NCBI RefSeq assembly: GCF_000426245.1
Contig: NZ_AUEZ01000006.1
Coordinates: 30,538-94,537 of the forward strand
Direction of reading: 5' to 3'
Length of the DNA stretch: 64,000 nucleotides
Source of the DNA: Bradyrhizobium sp. Ai1a-2
GTDB lineage: Bacteria; Pseudomonadota; Alphaproteobacteria; Rhizobiales; Xanthobacteraceae
Within the stretch, counting starts at the first letter, position 1, and every line of letters starts with the position of its first letter. Shown one piece after another: positions 16,414-25,749 of this stretch. The notes beneath the pieces were generated by a model. That model was not told where the DNA came from and did not search any database. It worked only from the letters and a program-made list of their open reading frames with translations. The translations under genes and the position numbers were made by a program.

Positions 16414-17706
16414 ATGACGGAGAGCACCATTGAGACGATCGCTTCGCCGGTCGAGGAGGGCGGGGCGGTATCGCCCAGGAAAGTGTTCTGGGCGACCTGG
16501 TTCGGATGGATGCTCGATGGCTTCGACTCCTCCATGTACAGTTATATCCTGGTCGGCGCGCTCTCGGAATTGTTGCCGGCGAGCGGGATCGAGGCGAGCC
16601 ACGCCAATATCGGCATCTATGGCGGCCTCCTGTTCTCGATCTTCATGCTTGGCTGGGCCTGCTCGATGGTGTGGGGCTGGGCGGCTGACCGCTATGGCCG
16701 CGTCCGGATCATGTGCTGGACGGTGCTGGTCTATTCGTTGTTCACGGCACTGTGTGGGCTTGCCACCGGCGTCGTGATGTTCGCTCTGTTTCGCTTCATG
16801 GCGGGCTTTGGCGTCGGCGGCGAATGGGCGGCGGGTACGCCGCTGCTGCAGGAATCCGTGCCCGAACACACAAGGGTGAGATTGGCCGGCTGGCTGCACA
16901 CGGCGACGCCGACAGGACTGTTTCTCGCCGCTGCCGTCACGCTGATCGGCGGCAGCGTGCTCGGCTGGCGCGGCATGTTCCTGCTCGGCATCCTGCCGGC
17001 GCTGTTGATCGCGTACTTGCGCAGCAACATCCCAGAGCCCGCCCGCAGCCACGCGTCCAAGACCAAGACCTCCGTGGCGGCGCTGTTCTCGGGCGCGCAG
17101 GCGCGCACCACCTGGGCGGCCGCGCTGATGATGGCCTGCATCATCTTCGGCCTGTGGTCATCCAACTTCTGGGCGCCGACGGTGATCATCACCAAGCTCA
17201 CCGCGGCGGGCGCGACGCCGGCCCATGCGCAGCAGATGGGTGCGGTCGCGGGTTTGATCACCAATGTAGGCACGCTGACCGGCTGCCTGCTGATGCCATG
17301 GATCACTGGCTACCTCGCAAGCCGCCGCCGGACGGCGGTGCTGTTCTTCATGGGCTCGCTGATCTCGGTGGTGGTGAGCTACAAGATCGCCATCGAGCAG
17401 CTCGACAACCTCGCGCTGTTCCTGGTCCTGCTTCCGGTGCTCGGCTTCTTCACCAACGGCGTCTTCGGACTGTTCACGATCTGGCTGCCGGAGATGTTTC
17501 CGACCGCCTTGCGGGGATCCGGCTCCGGCTTTGCCTTCAGCATGGGGCGCGTATTGGGCGCGGCCGGCCCGACCCTGATCGGCGCGCTCGCTGCAAAGAC
17601 CGGGAGCTATCCGCTCGCGATCTCGCTGCTGTCGCTGATCTACGTGGTCGGCCTGCCTTTCATCGCGATGGCGCCCGAAACGGCGGGGAAGCCGCTGGCA
17701 AAGTAG
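16414..17706 (+). CDS. MFS transporter, aromatic acid/sialate proton symporter type
   Basis: A 430-residue major facilitator with twelve predicted helices. The signature between helices 2 and 3 reads GWAADRYGRVRIM, and the helix-5 segment FGVGGEWAAGTPLLQESVPEHTR is characteristic of the metabolite:H+ symporter/AAHS groups that take up organic acids. The second half carries the matching loop (ASRRRTAVL) and LPEMFPTALRGSGSGFAFSMGR. I start at the ATG at 16414, preceded by GTGGAGGA; the open frame extends upstream to 16297 but without support. The gene is convergent with cusA (25-bp gap) and has no catabolic partner beside it. The substrate is probably an aromatic or aliphatic carboxylate. Confidence 0.85.
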   Translation: MTESTIETIASPVEEGGAVSPRKVFWATWFGWMLDGFDSSMYSYILVGALSELLPASGIEASHANIGIYGGLLFSIFMLGWACSMVWGWAADRYGRVRIMCWTVLVYSLFTALCGLATGVVMFALFRFMAGFGVGGEWAAGTPLLQESVPEHTRVRLAGWLHTATPTGLFLAAAVTLIGGSVLGWRGMFLLGILPALLIAYLRSNIPEPARSHASKTKTSVAALFSGAQARTTWAAALMMACIIFGLWSSNFWAPTVIITKLTAAGATPAHAQQMGAVAGLITNVGTLTGCLLMPWITGYLASRRRTAVLFFMGSLISVVVSYKIAIEQLDNLALFLVLLPVLGFFTNGVFGLFTIWLPEMFPTALRGSGSGFAFSMGRVLGAAGPTLIGALAAKTGSYPLAISLLSLIYVVGLPFIAMAPETAGKPLAK

Positions 17707-17731
17707 AGTCAGGCGCGCGCTTCGGTTCGCA

Positions 17732-20700
17732 TCATTCGGCCAGCTCCGGAACGCGCGCCTTGCTCGCCGTCACCGGCGCCGCGACCGGCGGATGTGATTG
17801 GTCCAGGTCGTCGGAAGGCAGGCCGAAACCCTTGACGATGCCGAAGATCGCGGGGATCACGATCAGCGTCAGCAAGGTCGAGGAGACCATGCCGCCGATC
17901 ATGGGCACCGCGATCCGCTGCATGATCTCGGAGCCGGTGCCGGTGCTCCACATGATCGGCAACAGGCCGGCCATGATCGCGACCACCGTCATCATCTTCG
18001 GCCGCACGCGCTCGACCGCGCCCTCCATGATCGCATCGCGCAGGTCGCTCCGGGTCAACGCGCGTCCTTCGGCAACGCGACGCTCCCTGATCTCGGCCAG
18101 CGCCTGGTTGAGATAGATCAGCATCACGACGCCGGTCTCGGCGGCGACGCCCGCGAGCGCGATGAAGCCGACCGCGACCGCAACCGAGAGGTTGAAGCCG
18201 AGCCACCACATCAGCCAGAGGCCGCCGACCAGCGCGAACGGCAGCGACAGCATCACGATGGCGGTTTCGGTGACCGATCGGAAGTTGAGGTAGAGCAGCA
18301 GGAAGATGATCAGGAGTGTCGCCGGCACGACGATCTTCAACCGCGCCATTGCGCGTTCGAGATATTCGTACTGGCCGCTCCAGATCACATAGTAGCCCTG
18401 CGGAAACTGGATGCTTGCCTGCACGGCATGCCGCGCGTCGGCGACGTAACCGCCGAGGTCGCGGTCGCGGATGTCGACATAGATGTAGGTCGCAAGCTGT
18501 CCGTTCTCGGTCCGGATCGAGGTCGGCCCACGCGCCGGCTGGATGGTTGCGACCTCGCCGAGCGGCACCGCGCCTCCCGCCGGCATCGGCACCAGGATGT
18601 CGCTTCCGATCGCTTTCGGATTGTCGCGGAGATCGCGGGGGTAGCGCATGTTGACGGTGAAGCGCTGCCGGCCCTCGACCGTCGTCGTCACCGTCTGTCC
18701 GCCGAGCGCAGTCGCGATCGTATCCTGTACGTCCTGGACCGACATGCCGTAGCGCGCGAGCGCCGTGCGGTCCGGGGTGATCTCGAGATAATAGCCGCCG
18801 ATGCCGCGCTCGGCATAGGCCGACGATGTCCCCGGCACGGCTTTGAGCACCTGCTCGATCTGCCTGGCGAGACGATCGATCTCGATCAGGTCGGTGCCAA
18901 CAACCTTCACGCCGATCGGCGTGCGGATGCCGGTCGAGAGCATGTCGATGCGCGCCTTGATCGGCATGGTCCAGGCGTTGGAGACACCAGGGAATTGCAG
19001 CGCCTTGTCCATCTCCGCGATCAGGCTGTCGATCGTGAGGCCCGCGCGCCATTGCTCCTTGGGCTTCAGGTTGACGATGGTCTCGAACATCTCGGTCGGC
19101 GCCGGATCGGTCGCGGTCGCGGCGCGTCCGGCCTTGCCGTAGGCCGATGAAACCTCGGGGAACGCGCGGATGATCCGATCCTGCATCTGCATCAGCTCGG
19201 CGGCTTTGGTCACGGAGATGCCGGGCAGCGTGGTCGGCATGTAGAGCAGGGTGCCTTCATTCAGGTTCGGCATGAATTCCGTTCCGAGCTGTCGCGCCGG
19301 CCAGATCGTCACAGCGAGGACGGCGAGCGCAAGCAGCACGACCAGCGTCTTGGCACGCAATACGCCCGTGATGACGGGACGATAGATCCAGATCAGGAAG
19401 CGGTTGATCGGATTTTTGTGCTCCGGAACGATCTTGCCGCGGACGAAGATCACCATCAGTGCCGGCACCAGCGTGACCGACAGCAGGGCGGCGGCCGCCA
19501 TCGCGAAGGTCTTGGTGAAGGCCAGCGGGCTGAACAGCCGGCCTTCCTGGGATTCCAGCGTGAAGATCGGCATGAAGGAGACGGTGATGATCAGCAGGCT
19601 GAAGAACAGCGCTGGCCCCACTTCGGCGGCGGCATCGATCAGGATCGAGAGCCGCGACTGCCCGGGCCTGGCACGCTCGAGATGCTTGTGGGCGTTCTCG
19701 ATCATGACGATGGCGGCGTCCACCATGGCGCCGATCGCAATGGCGATGCCGCCCAGACTCATGATGTTGGAGCCGATGCCGAGCAGCTTCATCGCGCCGA
19801 ATGCCATCAGCACGCCGACCGGCAGCATCAGGATCGCGACCAGCGCACTGCGGACATGCAGCAGGAACACGACGCAGACCAGGGCGACGACGACGCTCTC
19901 CTCCACCAGCGTGTGCTTCAAGGTATCGATGGCGGCGTTGATCAGGTTCGAGCGGTCGTAGACCGGAACGATCTCGACCGATTTCGGCAGGCTGGTTGCG
20001 ATCTCCTTGAAGCGCTTCTTGACGTTCTCGATCACATCGAGCGCGTTGACCCCGAAGCGCTGCAGCACGATGCCGCTCGCGACTTCGCCCTCGCCATTGA
20101 GCTCGGCGATGCCGCGCCGCTCGTCCGGGCCGAGCTCGACGCGGGCGACGTCGTGCAGCAGCACCGGCGTGCCGTTTGCGGTCTTGAGCACGATATTGCC
20201 GAGATCGTTGATATCCCTGATGTAGCCCTTGCCGCGGATGACATATTCGAACTCGGACAGCTCGACGGTGCGGCCGCCGACATCGGCGTTGCTGGCGCGG
20301 ATCGCCTCGCGCATCCTTTGCATGGTGATGCCGCGGTCGCGCATCCGCTGCGGATCGAGGATCACATTGTACTGCTTGACGAAGCCGCCGATTCCAGCGA
20401 CCTCCGCGACGCCCTCGGCCTTGGCGAGCGCGAATTTCAGATTCCAGTCCTGGATCGTGCGGGTGTCGGCGAGGTTCAGCTCTTTCGAGATCACGGCATA
20501 TTGGTAGACCCAGCCGACACCGGTCGCGTCGGGGCCGATCGTCGGCGTCACGCCGGCCGGCAGGCGCGAGGCAGCGGAATTGAGGAATTCGAGCACGCGC
20601 GAGCGCGCCCAATAGATATCGGTGCCGTCCTCGAAGATCACATAGACGAAAGAGACGCCGAAGAACGAGAAGCCGCGCACGACCTTCGATTTCGGCACCG

Positions 20701-20923
20701 TCAACATCGCTGTGGTCAAGGGATAGGTGACCTGGTCCTCGATCACCTGCGGCGCCTGGCCCGGATATTCGGTGTAGACGATCACCTGGGTGTCGGAGAG
20801 ATCAGGGATGGCGTCGAGCGGCAAGTGAAGCAGCGCATAGATGCCGGCCGCCGCGGCGAAGCCGGTGCCGAACAGCACCAGCAAAAGGTTGCGTGCCGAC
20901 CAGGCGATGACGCGGGCGATCAT
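17732..20923 (-). CDS. cusA: CusA-type heavy-metal RND efflux pump
   Basis: A 1063-residue inner-membrane RND transporter of the HME family. It begins MIARVIAWSARNLLLVLFGTG, with the first helix and then a periplasmic domain starting YPGQAPQVIEDQVTYPL. Features specific for Cu(I)/Ag(I) pumps are the methionines in LLYMPTTLPG, in PTEMFETIVNLKP and in the IDMLSTGIRTP segment, which correspond to the three methionines lining the CusA metal path. The second half contains the helix bundle VAVAVGFIALAGVAAETGVVMLIYLN. Length is normal. The start overlaps cusB by 4 bp. An outer-membrane CusC partner is not in this run and must be encoded elsewhere. Confidence 0.93.
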   Translation of the reverse strand: MIARVIAWSARNLLLVLFGTGFAAAAGIYALLHLPLDAIPDLSDTQVIVYTEYPGQAPQVIEDQVTYPLTTAMLTVPKSKVVRGFSFFGVSFVYVIFEDGTDIYWARSRVLEFLNSAASRLPAGVTPTIGPDATGVGWVYQYAVISKELNLADTRTIQDWNLKFALAKAEGVAEVAGIGGFVKQYNVILDPQRMRDRGITMQRMREAIRASNADVGGRTVELSEFEYVIRGKGYIRDINDLGNIVLKTANGTPVLLHDVARVELGPDERRGIAELNGEGEVASGIVLQRFGVNALDVIENVKKRFKEIATSLPKSVEIVPVYDRSNLINAAIDTLKHTLVEESVVVALVCVVFLLHVRSALVAILMLPVGVLMAFGAMKLLGIGSNIMSLGGIAIAIGAMVDAAIVMIENAHKHLERARPGQSRLSILIDAAAEVGPALFFSLLIITVSFMPIFTLESQEGRLFSPLAFTKTFAMAAAALLSVTLVPALMVIFVRGKIVPEHKNPINRFLIWIYRPVITGVLRAKTLVVLLALAVLAVTIWPARQLGTEFMPNLNEGTLLYMPTTLPGISVTKAAELMQMQDRIIRAFPEVSSAYGKAGRAATATDPAPTEMFETIVNLKPKEQWRAGLTIDSLIAEMDKALQFPGVSNAWTMPIKARIDMLSTGIRTPIGVKVVGTDLIEIDRLARQIEQVLKAVPGTSSAYAERGIGGYYLEITPDRTALARYGMSVQDVQDTIATALGGQTVTTTVEGRQRFTVNMRYPRDLRDNPKAIGSDILVPMPAGGAVPLGEVATIQPARGPTSIRTENGQLATYIYVDIRDRDLGGYVADARHAVQASIQFPQGYYVIWSGQYEYLERAMARLKIVVPATLLIIFLLLYLNFRSVTETAIVMLSLPFALVGGLWLMWWLGFNLSVAVAVGFIALAGVAAETGVVMLIYLNQALAEIRERRVAEGRALTRSDLRDAIMEGAVERVRPKMMTVVAIMAGLLPIMWSTGTGSEIMQRIAVPMIGGMVSSTLLTLIVIPAIFGIVKGFGLPSDDLDQSHPPVAAPVTASKARVPELAE

Positions 20924-22212
20924 GGTCGTCCTCCCATGCCGCTGGTTGATGATGTCTCCTGCGCGCTGCCCGCGCCGGAAAAGCCCTTCAGCGCCGCCTT
21001 GAGATTGCTCTCGGCGTCGATCAGGAAATTGGCCGAGGTCACGACTATGTCGTCTTCGCTGACACCCTCCGTGATCTCGACATAACCGCCGCCGCGATGT
21101 CCGACCTTGACCTCGCGCGGCTCGAACCGGCCGCCTCCCTTGTCGATGATGACCGTCTGCCGGTTGCCGGTGTCGAGCACGGAGCTGTCGGGTACGGCGA
21201 GCACGGGATCCTGGCTGCCGACTTCGATCTCCGCATCGACATACATGTCGGGAAGCAGCGCGAGGTCGGCGTTATCGAGTTCGATCCTGAGGCGGGCGGT
21301 GCGCGTTTCGCGGTTCACCTGCGGATAGATCACGCTGACCTTGCCGGCGAAGGTTCGGCCCGGGAAGCTGCGGGCGCGGACGATGACGGGCTGGCCGACT
21401 GCCACGCCGCCGAGATCGCGTTCCGCCACGTCGACGACCGCCCAGACGAGCGAGGTGTCGGCGACGCGGAACAGCACGTCGCCGGGCTGCGCGCGCATGC
21501 CCTCGATTGCATTGCGCTCGAGCACGATGCCGTCGCGCGGCGCGGACCACTGGATCACGATCGGGACGGCCTTGGTCTTTTCCATCGTCGCGATGGCGGA
21601 TTCCGGCACGTCGAGATTCATCAGCCGCTGCCGGGAGCCCCGGCCATAGCTTTCGATCGCCGCCGTGGTCTTCGAGGTGATGGTCGCCAGATATTCGGCG
21701 GCGGCCGAGGAGACTGCGGGGCTGTAGATCTCCATCAGCGGCTGGCCTTTGGCGACGCGGCTGCCGGTGGTGACGTCGGCGACCTTGTGCACATAGCTTT
21801 CGGCACGCATGGCAATGACCGAGACGCGGCGCTCATCGAGCTGGATCGTGCCCGGCGCGCGCACCACTGTGCTGACAATGTGCAGCATCACCGGTTCGGA
21901 CTTGACGCCGGTGCGCTGGATCCGGCCCGGCGACAGCCTGATCGAGCCATCGTCGGTCTCCTCGCCCTCGTAGACGGGGATGTAGTCCATCCCCATCGAG
22001 TCCTTCTTCGGCGTCGGCGACGTATCCGGCAACCCCATCGGGTTGCGGTAGTATTTGATCTTGCGGGTGCTCGCAGGCGTGCCGCTCTCGGCGGCGGCTG
22101 CGTGCGAGACTGTGTGACCCGCGAGCTTCGACGGAAGTCCGCCGGCGAAAATGGCGATGCCCGCCGCTGCGAAGGTCGCAGCGGCGGCGCCGATCATGAT
22201 GGCGCGGGTCAT
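20920..22212 (-). CDS. cusB: CusB-type periplasmic adaptor
   Basis: A 430-residue membrane-fusion protein linking the RND pump to an outer-membrane channel. After an N-terminal hydrophobic anchor comes a small heavy-metal-binding segment, YYRNPMGLPDTSPTPKKDSMGMDYIPVYEGE written here across its key residues (YRNPMGLPD, then KKDSMGMDYIP), as in CusB-family adaptors. The lipoyl/hairpin region (GSRVAKGQPLMEIYSPAVSSA) and beta-barrel segments follow, ending with FEPREVKVGHRGGGYVEI. Methionines in the N-terminal segment are candidate Cu(I) ligands. Four-base overlaps with the gene before and with cusA after show a tight operon. Confidence 0.9.
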   Translation of the reverse strand: MTRAIMIGAAAATFAAAGIAIFAGGLPSKLAGHTVSHAAAAESGTPASTRKIKYYRNPMGLPDTSPTPKKDSMGMDYIPVYEGEETDDGSIRLSPGRIQRTGVKSEPVMLHIVSTVVRAPGTIQLDERRVSVIAMRAESYVHKVADVTTGSRVAKGQPLMEIYSPAVSSAAAEYLATITSKTTAAIESYGRGSRQRLMNLDVPESAIATMEKTKAVPIVIQWSAPRDGIVLERNAIEGMRAQPGDVLFRVADTSLVWAVVDVAERDLGGVAVGQPVIVRARSFPGRTFAGKVSVIYPQVNRETRTARLRIELDNADLALLPDMYVDAEIEVGSQDPVLAVPDSSVLDTGNRQTVIIDKGGGRFEPREVKVGHRGGGYVEITEGVSEDDIVVTSANFLIDAESNLKAALKGFSGAGSAQETSSTSGMGGRP

Positions 22213-22616
22213 TTCTGCGCCGTGACGACGAGCTTGTTTTCGACCGCGCCGGTTTCGCCTCGCACCTTGGCGCCGAGCGACAGCTGCCAGCGGCCGGCCA
22301 TGCCCAGAGTGGCCTTGAACTTGTACGTTCCAGGCTCGCCGCCGGGCACGATGGTGACCCTGGTCGCCATCTCCTGCATGCCGTCAGGCGCCATATCCAG
22401 CCGGGTGGCGAAGATCACGGCATCCGGCACCGGCTTGCCGGTCCTCTTGTTGACCAGCCGAACCGCGATGATCTTGTCCGCTCCCGCCTGGACGTTCTGA
22501 TCGACCAGTTGGAACTCGTAGTCCTTGATCTCTGCCCGCGCGGTGCCGGTCATGGCCAGCATGGCCATGCCCATGAGCGCCGCCGAGACGGCGCGCCTGG
22601 TGTTGAACGCTTTCAT
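22209..22616 (-). CDS. FixH-like periplasmic protein in the cus operon
   Basis: A 135-residue exported protein with a signal peptide (AALMGMAMLAMTGTARA). The mature part is an immunoglobulin-like fold of the FixH/YtkA type: EIKDYEFQLVDQNVQAG, IIAVRLVNKRTGKPVPDAVIF, GTYKFKATLGMAGRWQLSLGAKV and a final ENKLVV strand. Proteins of this type lie next to copper pumps and are thought to bind or hand over metal, or to act as envelope accessory factors. I start at the ATG at 22616, which follows CGAGGAATGG; a longer frame to 22682 has no ribosome site. It overlaps cusB by 4 bp. Confidence 0.78.
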   Translation of the reverse strand: MKAFNTRRAVSAALMGMAMLAMTGTARAEIKDYEFQLVDQNVQAGADKIIAVRLVNKRTGKPVPDAVIFATRLDMAPDGMQEMATRVTIVPGGEPGTYKFKATLGMAGRWQLSLGAKVRGETGAVENKLVVTAQK

Positions 22617-22715
22617 TTTCCATTCCTCGATTGCTTTGGTCTTGCTGCTTGCGCAGCACGTGTCATCCGCGCGGCGTCTCAAGCCGCGCGGCAGCGCCCG
22701 GCGCCGTGACGCCGG

Positions 22716-23111
22716 TCAGGCCAAAGTTCGAGGGGGATGGTCGGGAGGTGGACGCGCCAGTCCGTCCGCGATGATGTCGTCCAGCGGACGCAACTGTTCG
22801 TCGAGCCGCCGGTTCACTCCAACCATGCTGGTCGATGGGCCGGCCAGCAGCACCTGCATCATGCAGATCGCAACCAGCGGACAATCCTGGCAAGCCGGAC
22901 TCTTCTCTTTGTCCGGGCAGCAGGGCATGTCCGCCATCATGTCGGACATATCCATATCCGTCATGTCATGATCATCCGCCATCGGCGCCATCTGCACGCC
23001 GGCAGACGACAGCAAATGCTCCGCCGCGGCCGGAGTGGCGAGCGGCGCCAGGGTCAGGCTTGCCGTCACCAGCAGCGCGACCATGAGCTTGAGCAGTTGG
23101 CGGATGTCCAT
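22716..23111 (-). CDS. Secreted Met/Asp/His/Cys-rich protein, probable metal binder
   Basis: A 131-residue exported protein with a clear signal peptide (LLKLMVALLVTASLTLAPLA, cleavage near PAAAE). The mature N-terminus holds an extraordinary metal-ligand cluster: MAPMADDHDMTDMDMSDMMA, then DMPCCPDKEKSPACQDCPLVAICMMQ. Repeated DxM units with a CC...C..C...C set are what one expects for copper or silver binding. The rest has no recognised domain and ends in a proline-rich tail. It is the first gene of the minus-strand cus run, 99 bp before the FixH-like gene. The function is inferred from ligands and neighbours; it may be a sensor, buffer or chaperone for the pump. Confidence 0.75.
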   Translation of the reverse strand: MDIRQLLKLMVALLVTASLTLAPLATPAAAEHLLSSAGVQMAPMADDHDMTDMDMSDMMADMPCCPDKEKSPACQDCPLVAICMMQVLLAGPSTSMVGVNRRLDEQLRPLDDIIADGLARPPPDHPPRTLA

Positions 23112-23190
23112 GCGCCAAGTTTCGCACAGGTGGCCGGTCGCTGGAAGGGCTCCGTGCTCGCAAAATGGGTGGGGGACCGGAACACGGTGG

Positions 23191-23295
23191 TCATTCCGGG
23201 ATGCGCCGTGAGGCGCAGGCGGGGAATCCATTGGGCCACATACGCCATGGTGAAATGGATTTCCGGGTTCTCACTGCGCAAGCCCCGGAATGACG
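23191..23295. repeat. Interspersed palindromic repeat (CATTCCGGG family)
   Basis: The segment begins TCATTCCGGGATGCGCC and ends GCCCCGGAATGACG, with internal GGAATCCAT and AAATGGATTTCCGGG elements that pair with each other. This matches a well-known intergenic repeat type of Bradyrhizobium-group genomes. It separates the start of the cus operon from the divergent MFS gene, so it lies between or within the two promoters. Confidence 0.6.
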
Positions 23296-23317
23296 GGAAT
23301 GGTGGGCGCGTTTCCGC

Positions 23318-24616
23318 ATGCCCAATATTTCGCCAAAACGCTTGACCGGGAGGCAATTCGCGACGAAGTTTGGCGCCGCCGTGGAAATTCCTTCTCAGTT
23401 CAGCCCAAATCCGGACCTGTTCATTCCCGATTCGCGCCGGGCGTGGCTGCGGCTTGCCGTTGCCGTGGTGATCGGCTCGCTCGGCAGCGTGGGCATGTGG
23501 TCGGTGGTGGTGGCACTGCCGGTGGTGCAGGGGGATTTCGGCGCCACGCGAGGGACCGCGTCGCTCGCTTTCACCCTCGTCATGATCGGCTTCGGCTCCG
23601 GCGGGGTTCTGACCGGCAAGATCACTGATCGCTACGGCATCGTCACCGCGATCGGGCTCGGCATCGGCATTCTCGGGCTCGGCTATATCGGCGCCGGCTA
23701 TTCGCCCTCGATCTGGTCGTTCATCCTGTTTCATTTCGCGATCGGGCTGTCGTCATCGGCGACGTTCGGGCCGTTGATGGCGGAAGCCTCGCACTGGTTC
23801 GACCGCTACCGCGGGCTTGCGGTCGCGATCGCCGCCAGCGGCAACTATATCGGCGGCACGATCTGGCCGCCGCTGGTGAATCTCGGCATGCAGCAATTCG
23901 GCTGGCGCACCACGCATGTCGCGATCGGCATCTTCACGGCGGTGGCAATGACGGTCGCGCTGTTCGTGCTGCGGCGCCTGACGGGCGCGGCAAGCCAGCG
24001 CAGCCATCTCAACGCCGCGCCGCCGCGCGTCAATGTGCGGCTCTCCACCAATGCGCTGACGGCGATCCTGTCGCTCGCCGCGGTCGCCTGCTGCGTGGCG
24101 ATGGCGATGCCGCAAGTGCATATCGTCGCCTATTGCGGCGATCTCGGCTATGGCGTGGCGCGCGGCGCCGAGATGCTGTCCCTGATGCTCGGCTTCGGCA
24201 TCATCAGCCGCATCGGCTCGGGCTTCCTTGCCGACCGGATCGGCGGCATCCGCACGCTCCTGCTCGGCTCGGTCGCGCAGGGCACGGCGCTGTTGTTCTA
24301 TCTGTTCTTCGACAGCCTGACCTCGCTCTACATCATCTCGGCGATGTTCGGCCTGTTCCAGGGCGGCATCGTGCCAAGCTACGCCATCATCATCCGCGAG
24401 GCGATGCCGGCCGCAGAGGCCGCCACCCGCGTCGGCATCGTGATCTTCGCCTCCGTGATCGGCATGTCCTTGGGCGGCTATGTCTCCGGGGTGATCTTCG
24501 ATGCCACCGGCTCCTACGCCGCCGCCTTCGCCAACGGGCTCGCCTGGAATGCGCTCAACGTCACCATCATGCTGATGCTGCTGATCCGCTCGCGACAGCG
24601 GCTGGCGATGGCGTAG
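23318..24616 (+). CDS. MFS transporter, oxalate/formate antiporter-like
   Basis: A 432-residue major facilitator with twelve helices. Motifs include GVLTGKITDRYGIVTAIG between helices 2 and 3, FGPLMAEASHWFDRYRGLAVAIAASGNYIGG across helices 4-5, and FGLFQGGIVPSYAIIIREAMP in the second half; this pattern is shared by the monocarboxylate/oxalate-formate antiporter group. The first 40 residues are a soluble extension, and the true start may be internal because no strong ribosome site is visible. It is divergent from the cus operon and convergent with the acetamidase gene at 24632. The substrate is probably a small carboxylate, possibly linked to the oxalate and formate genes near 60 kb, but this is inference. 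Confidence 0.75.
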   Translation: MPNISPKRLTGRQFATKFGAAVEIPSQFSPNPDLFIPDSRRAWLRLAVAVVIGSLGSVGMWSVVVALPVVQGDFGATRGTASLAFTLVMIGFGSGGVLTGKITDRYGIVTAIGLGIGILGLGYIGAGYSPSIWSFILFHFAIGLSSSATFGPLMAEASHWFDRYRGLAVAIAASGNYIGGTIWPPLVNLGMQQFGWRTTHVAIGIFTAVAMTVALFVLRRLTGAASQRSHLNAAPPRVNVRLSTNALTAILSLAAVACCVAMAMPQVHIVAYCGDLGYGVARGAEMLSLMLGFGIISRIGSGFLADRIGGIRTLLLGSVAQGTALLFYLFFDSLTSLYIISAMFGLFQGGIVPSYAIIIREAMPAAEAATRVGIVIFASVIGMSLGGYVSGVIFDATGSYAAAFANGLAWNALNVTIMLMLLIRSRQRLAMA

Positions 24617-24631
24617 AGCTTTTCGCCGTCG

Positions 24632-25570
24632 TCACAGGCACGATTTCGGCAACAGCATGTGGATGCCCTTGTTGCCGTCGACCAACTGCGTCACTCGTAA
24701 ATTGCCCGCCAGCGAACACAGCATGTAGGCCTGGTTGCGAGAGAGGTTGGTGCGGGCGCAGACGTGCTTGACCATCTCCCGCACCGCCTGCCTAGCGGCA
24801 TCATCGAGATCTTCGTCGAGGCCGATCGACATCAAATGCGTCGCGCTCTCGGCGAATGGCCACTCGATCGCCATGTCCTTGCGCACGGTGAGGCGGAAGC
24901 TGCCGGTGACGCCGGTCTCGAGCGCGGTGATGCAGACCTCGCCGTCGCCCTGCACCGCGTGTCCGTCGCCGGCGAAGAACAGCGCGCCATCATTGAACAC
25001 CGGCAGATACAGCGTGGTCCCGGCGCGCAGTTCCTTGTTGTCCATGTTGCCGCCGAATGAGCGCGGCACCGGCGATCCGCAGCGGCCCCAACTCGGCGGC
25101 GGCGCGGTCGCGATGATGCCGAAGAACGGATCGATCGGGATTTCCGTGCCCCACGGCATCACGCAGACATTGCGCTCCCGATCGATCGAGGGGTGAATGG
25201 TCTCGTAGTCGGTGAACTCGTTGGGCAGCGTGCCGAGCAGTGGCAGGATCGAGACAAAGCCCCAATCCTGCCGGACCTTCACGTCCAGAATGTCGACCTG
25301 CAGCGTGTCGCCGGCGCGGGCGCCGCGCACATAGACCGGTCCGGTGATGAAGTGCGGGCCGGGTCCGGGCGGCAGCGTTTCCAGCGCCGTTATGTAATCG
25401 GCGCTGACAAGGCTGAGATCGTCGGGCAGCGTCTCTTTCCCGCCGGCGGGAAAGCTGTGGAACGTGACTGTGTCGCCCGAGCTGACCTCAAGAACGGGAG
25501 GGGTGGAGCTATCAAGGTAGCCCCATACCATAACGTCGGGGGTGCTCGGAAGTTCGTGTCGTCTCGGCAT
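24632..25570 (-). CDS. Acetamidase/formamidase family protein (first copy)
   Basis: A 312-residue hydrolase of the FmdA/AmdA family, which cleaves formamide or acetamide to ammonia and the acid. Family patterns are GDTVTFHSFPAGG early, GPVYVRGARAGDTLQVDILDV, DNKELRAGTTLYLPVFNDGALFFAGDGHAVQGDGEVC written here in parts (NMDNKELRAGTTLYLPVF, then FFAGDGHAVQGDGE, the metal/substrate loop), and a C-terminal RNQAYMLCSLAG segment. Length matches the short form of the family. I start at the ATG at 25570; upstream frame extension is unsupported. It is on the opposite strand from the ABC importer and from the second copy at 29248, to which it is clearly related but far from identical. Confidence 0.87.
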   Translation of the reverse strand: MPRRHELPSTPDVMVWGYLDSSTPPVLEVSSGDTVTFHSFPAGGKETLPDDLSLVSADYITALETLPPGPGPHFITGPVYVRGARAGDTLQVDILDVKVRQDWGFVSILPLLGTLPNEFTDYETIHPSIDRERNVCVMPWGTEIPIDPFFGIIATAPPPSWGRCGSPVPRSFGGNMDNKELRAGTTLYLPVFNDGALFFAGDGHAVQGDGEVCITALETGVTGSFRLTVRKDMAIEWPFAESATHLMSIGLDEDLDDAARQAVREMVKHVCARTNLSRNQAYMLCSLAGNLRVTQLVDGNKGIHMLLPKSCL

Positions 25571-25749
25571 GGCGTTGTACTCCGATCTCGGAGAAAGCAA
25601 ATCGCCTGCCAAACCACGCCTGCGGGCCGGGCAACGGCAACGCTTCCGCGAGATGGCACGATTTCTGAATTTCCGAGACTCCAATCAATCCATCGGCGCT
25701 GCGACCAAAGCGTGGGAGCAGCCCGGTGAAAGCTTGGAGGGAGCATCCG

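Noticed and set aside
17798..21085. Several long plus-strand frames opposite cusA and cusB
   Set aside because: Codon shadow of two strongly supported genes; compositions are Asp/Arg/His-biased and have no fold signature.
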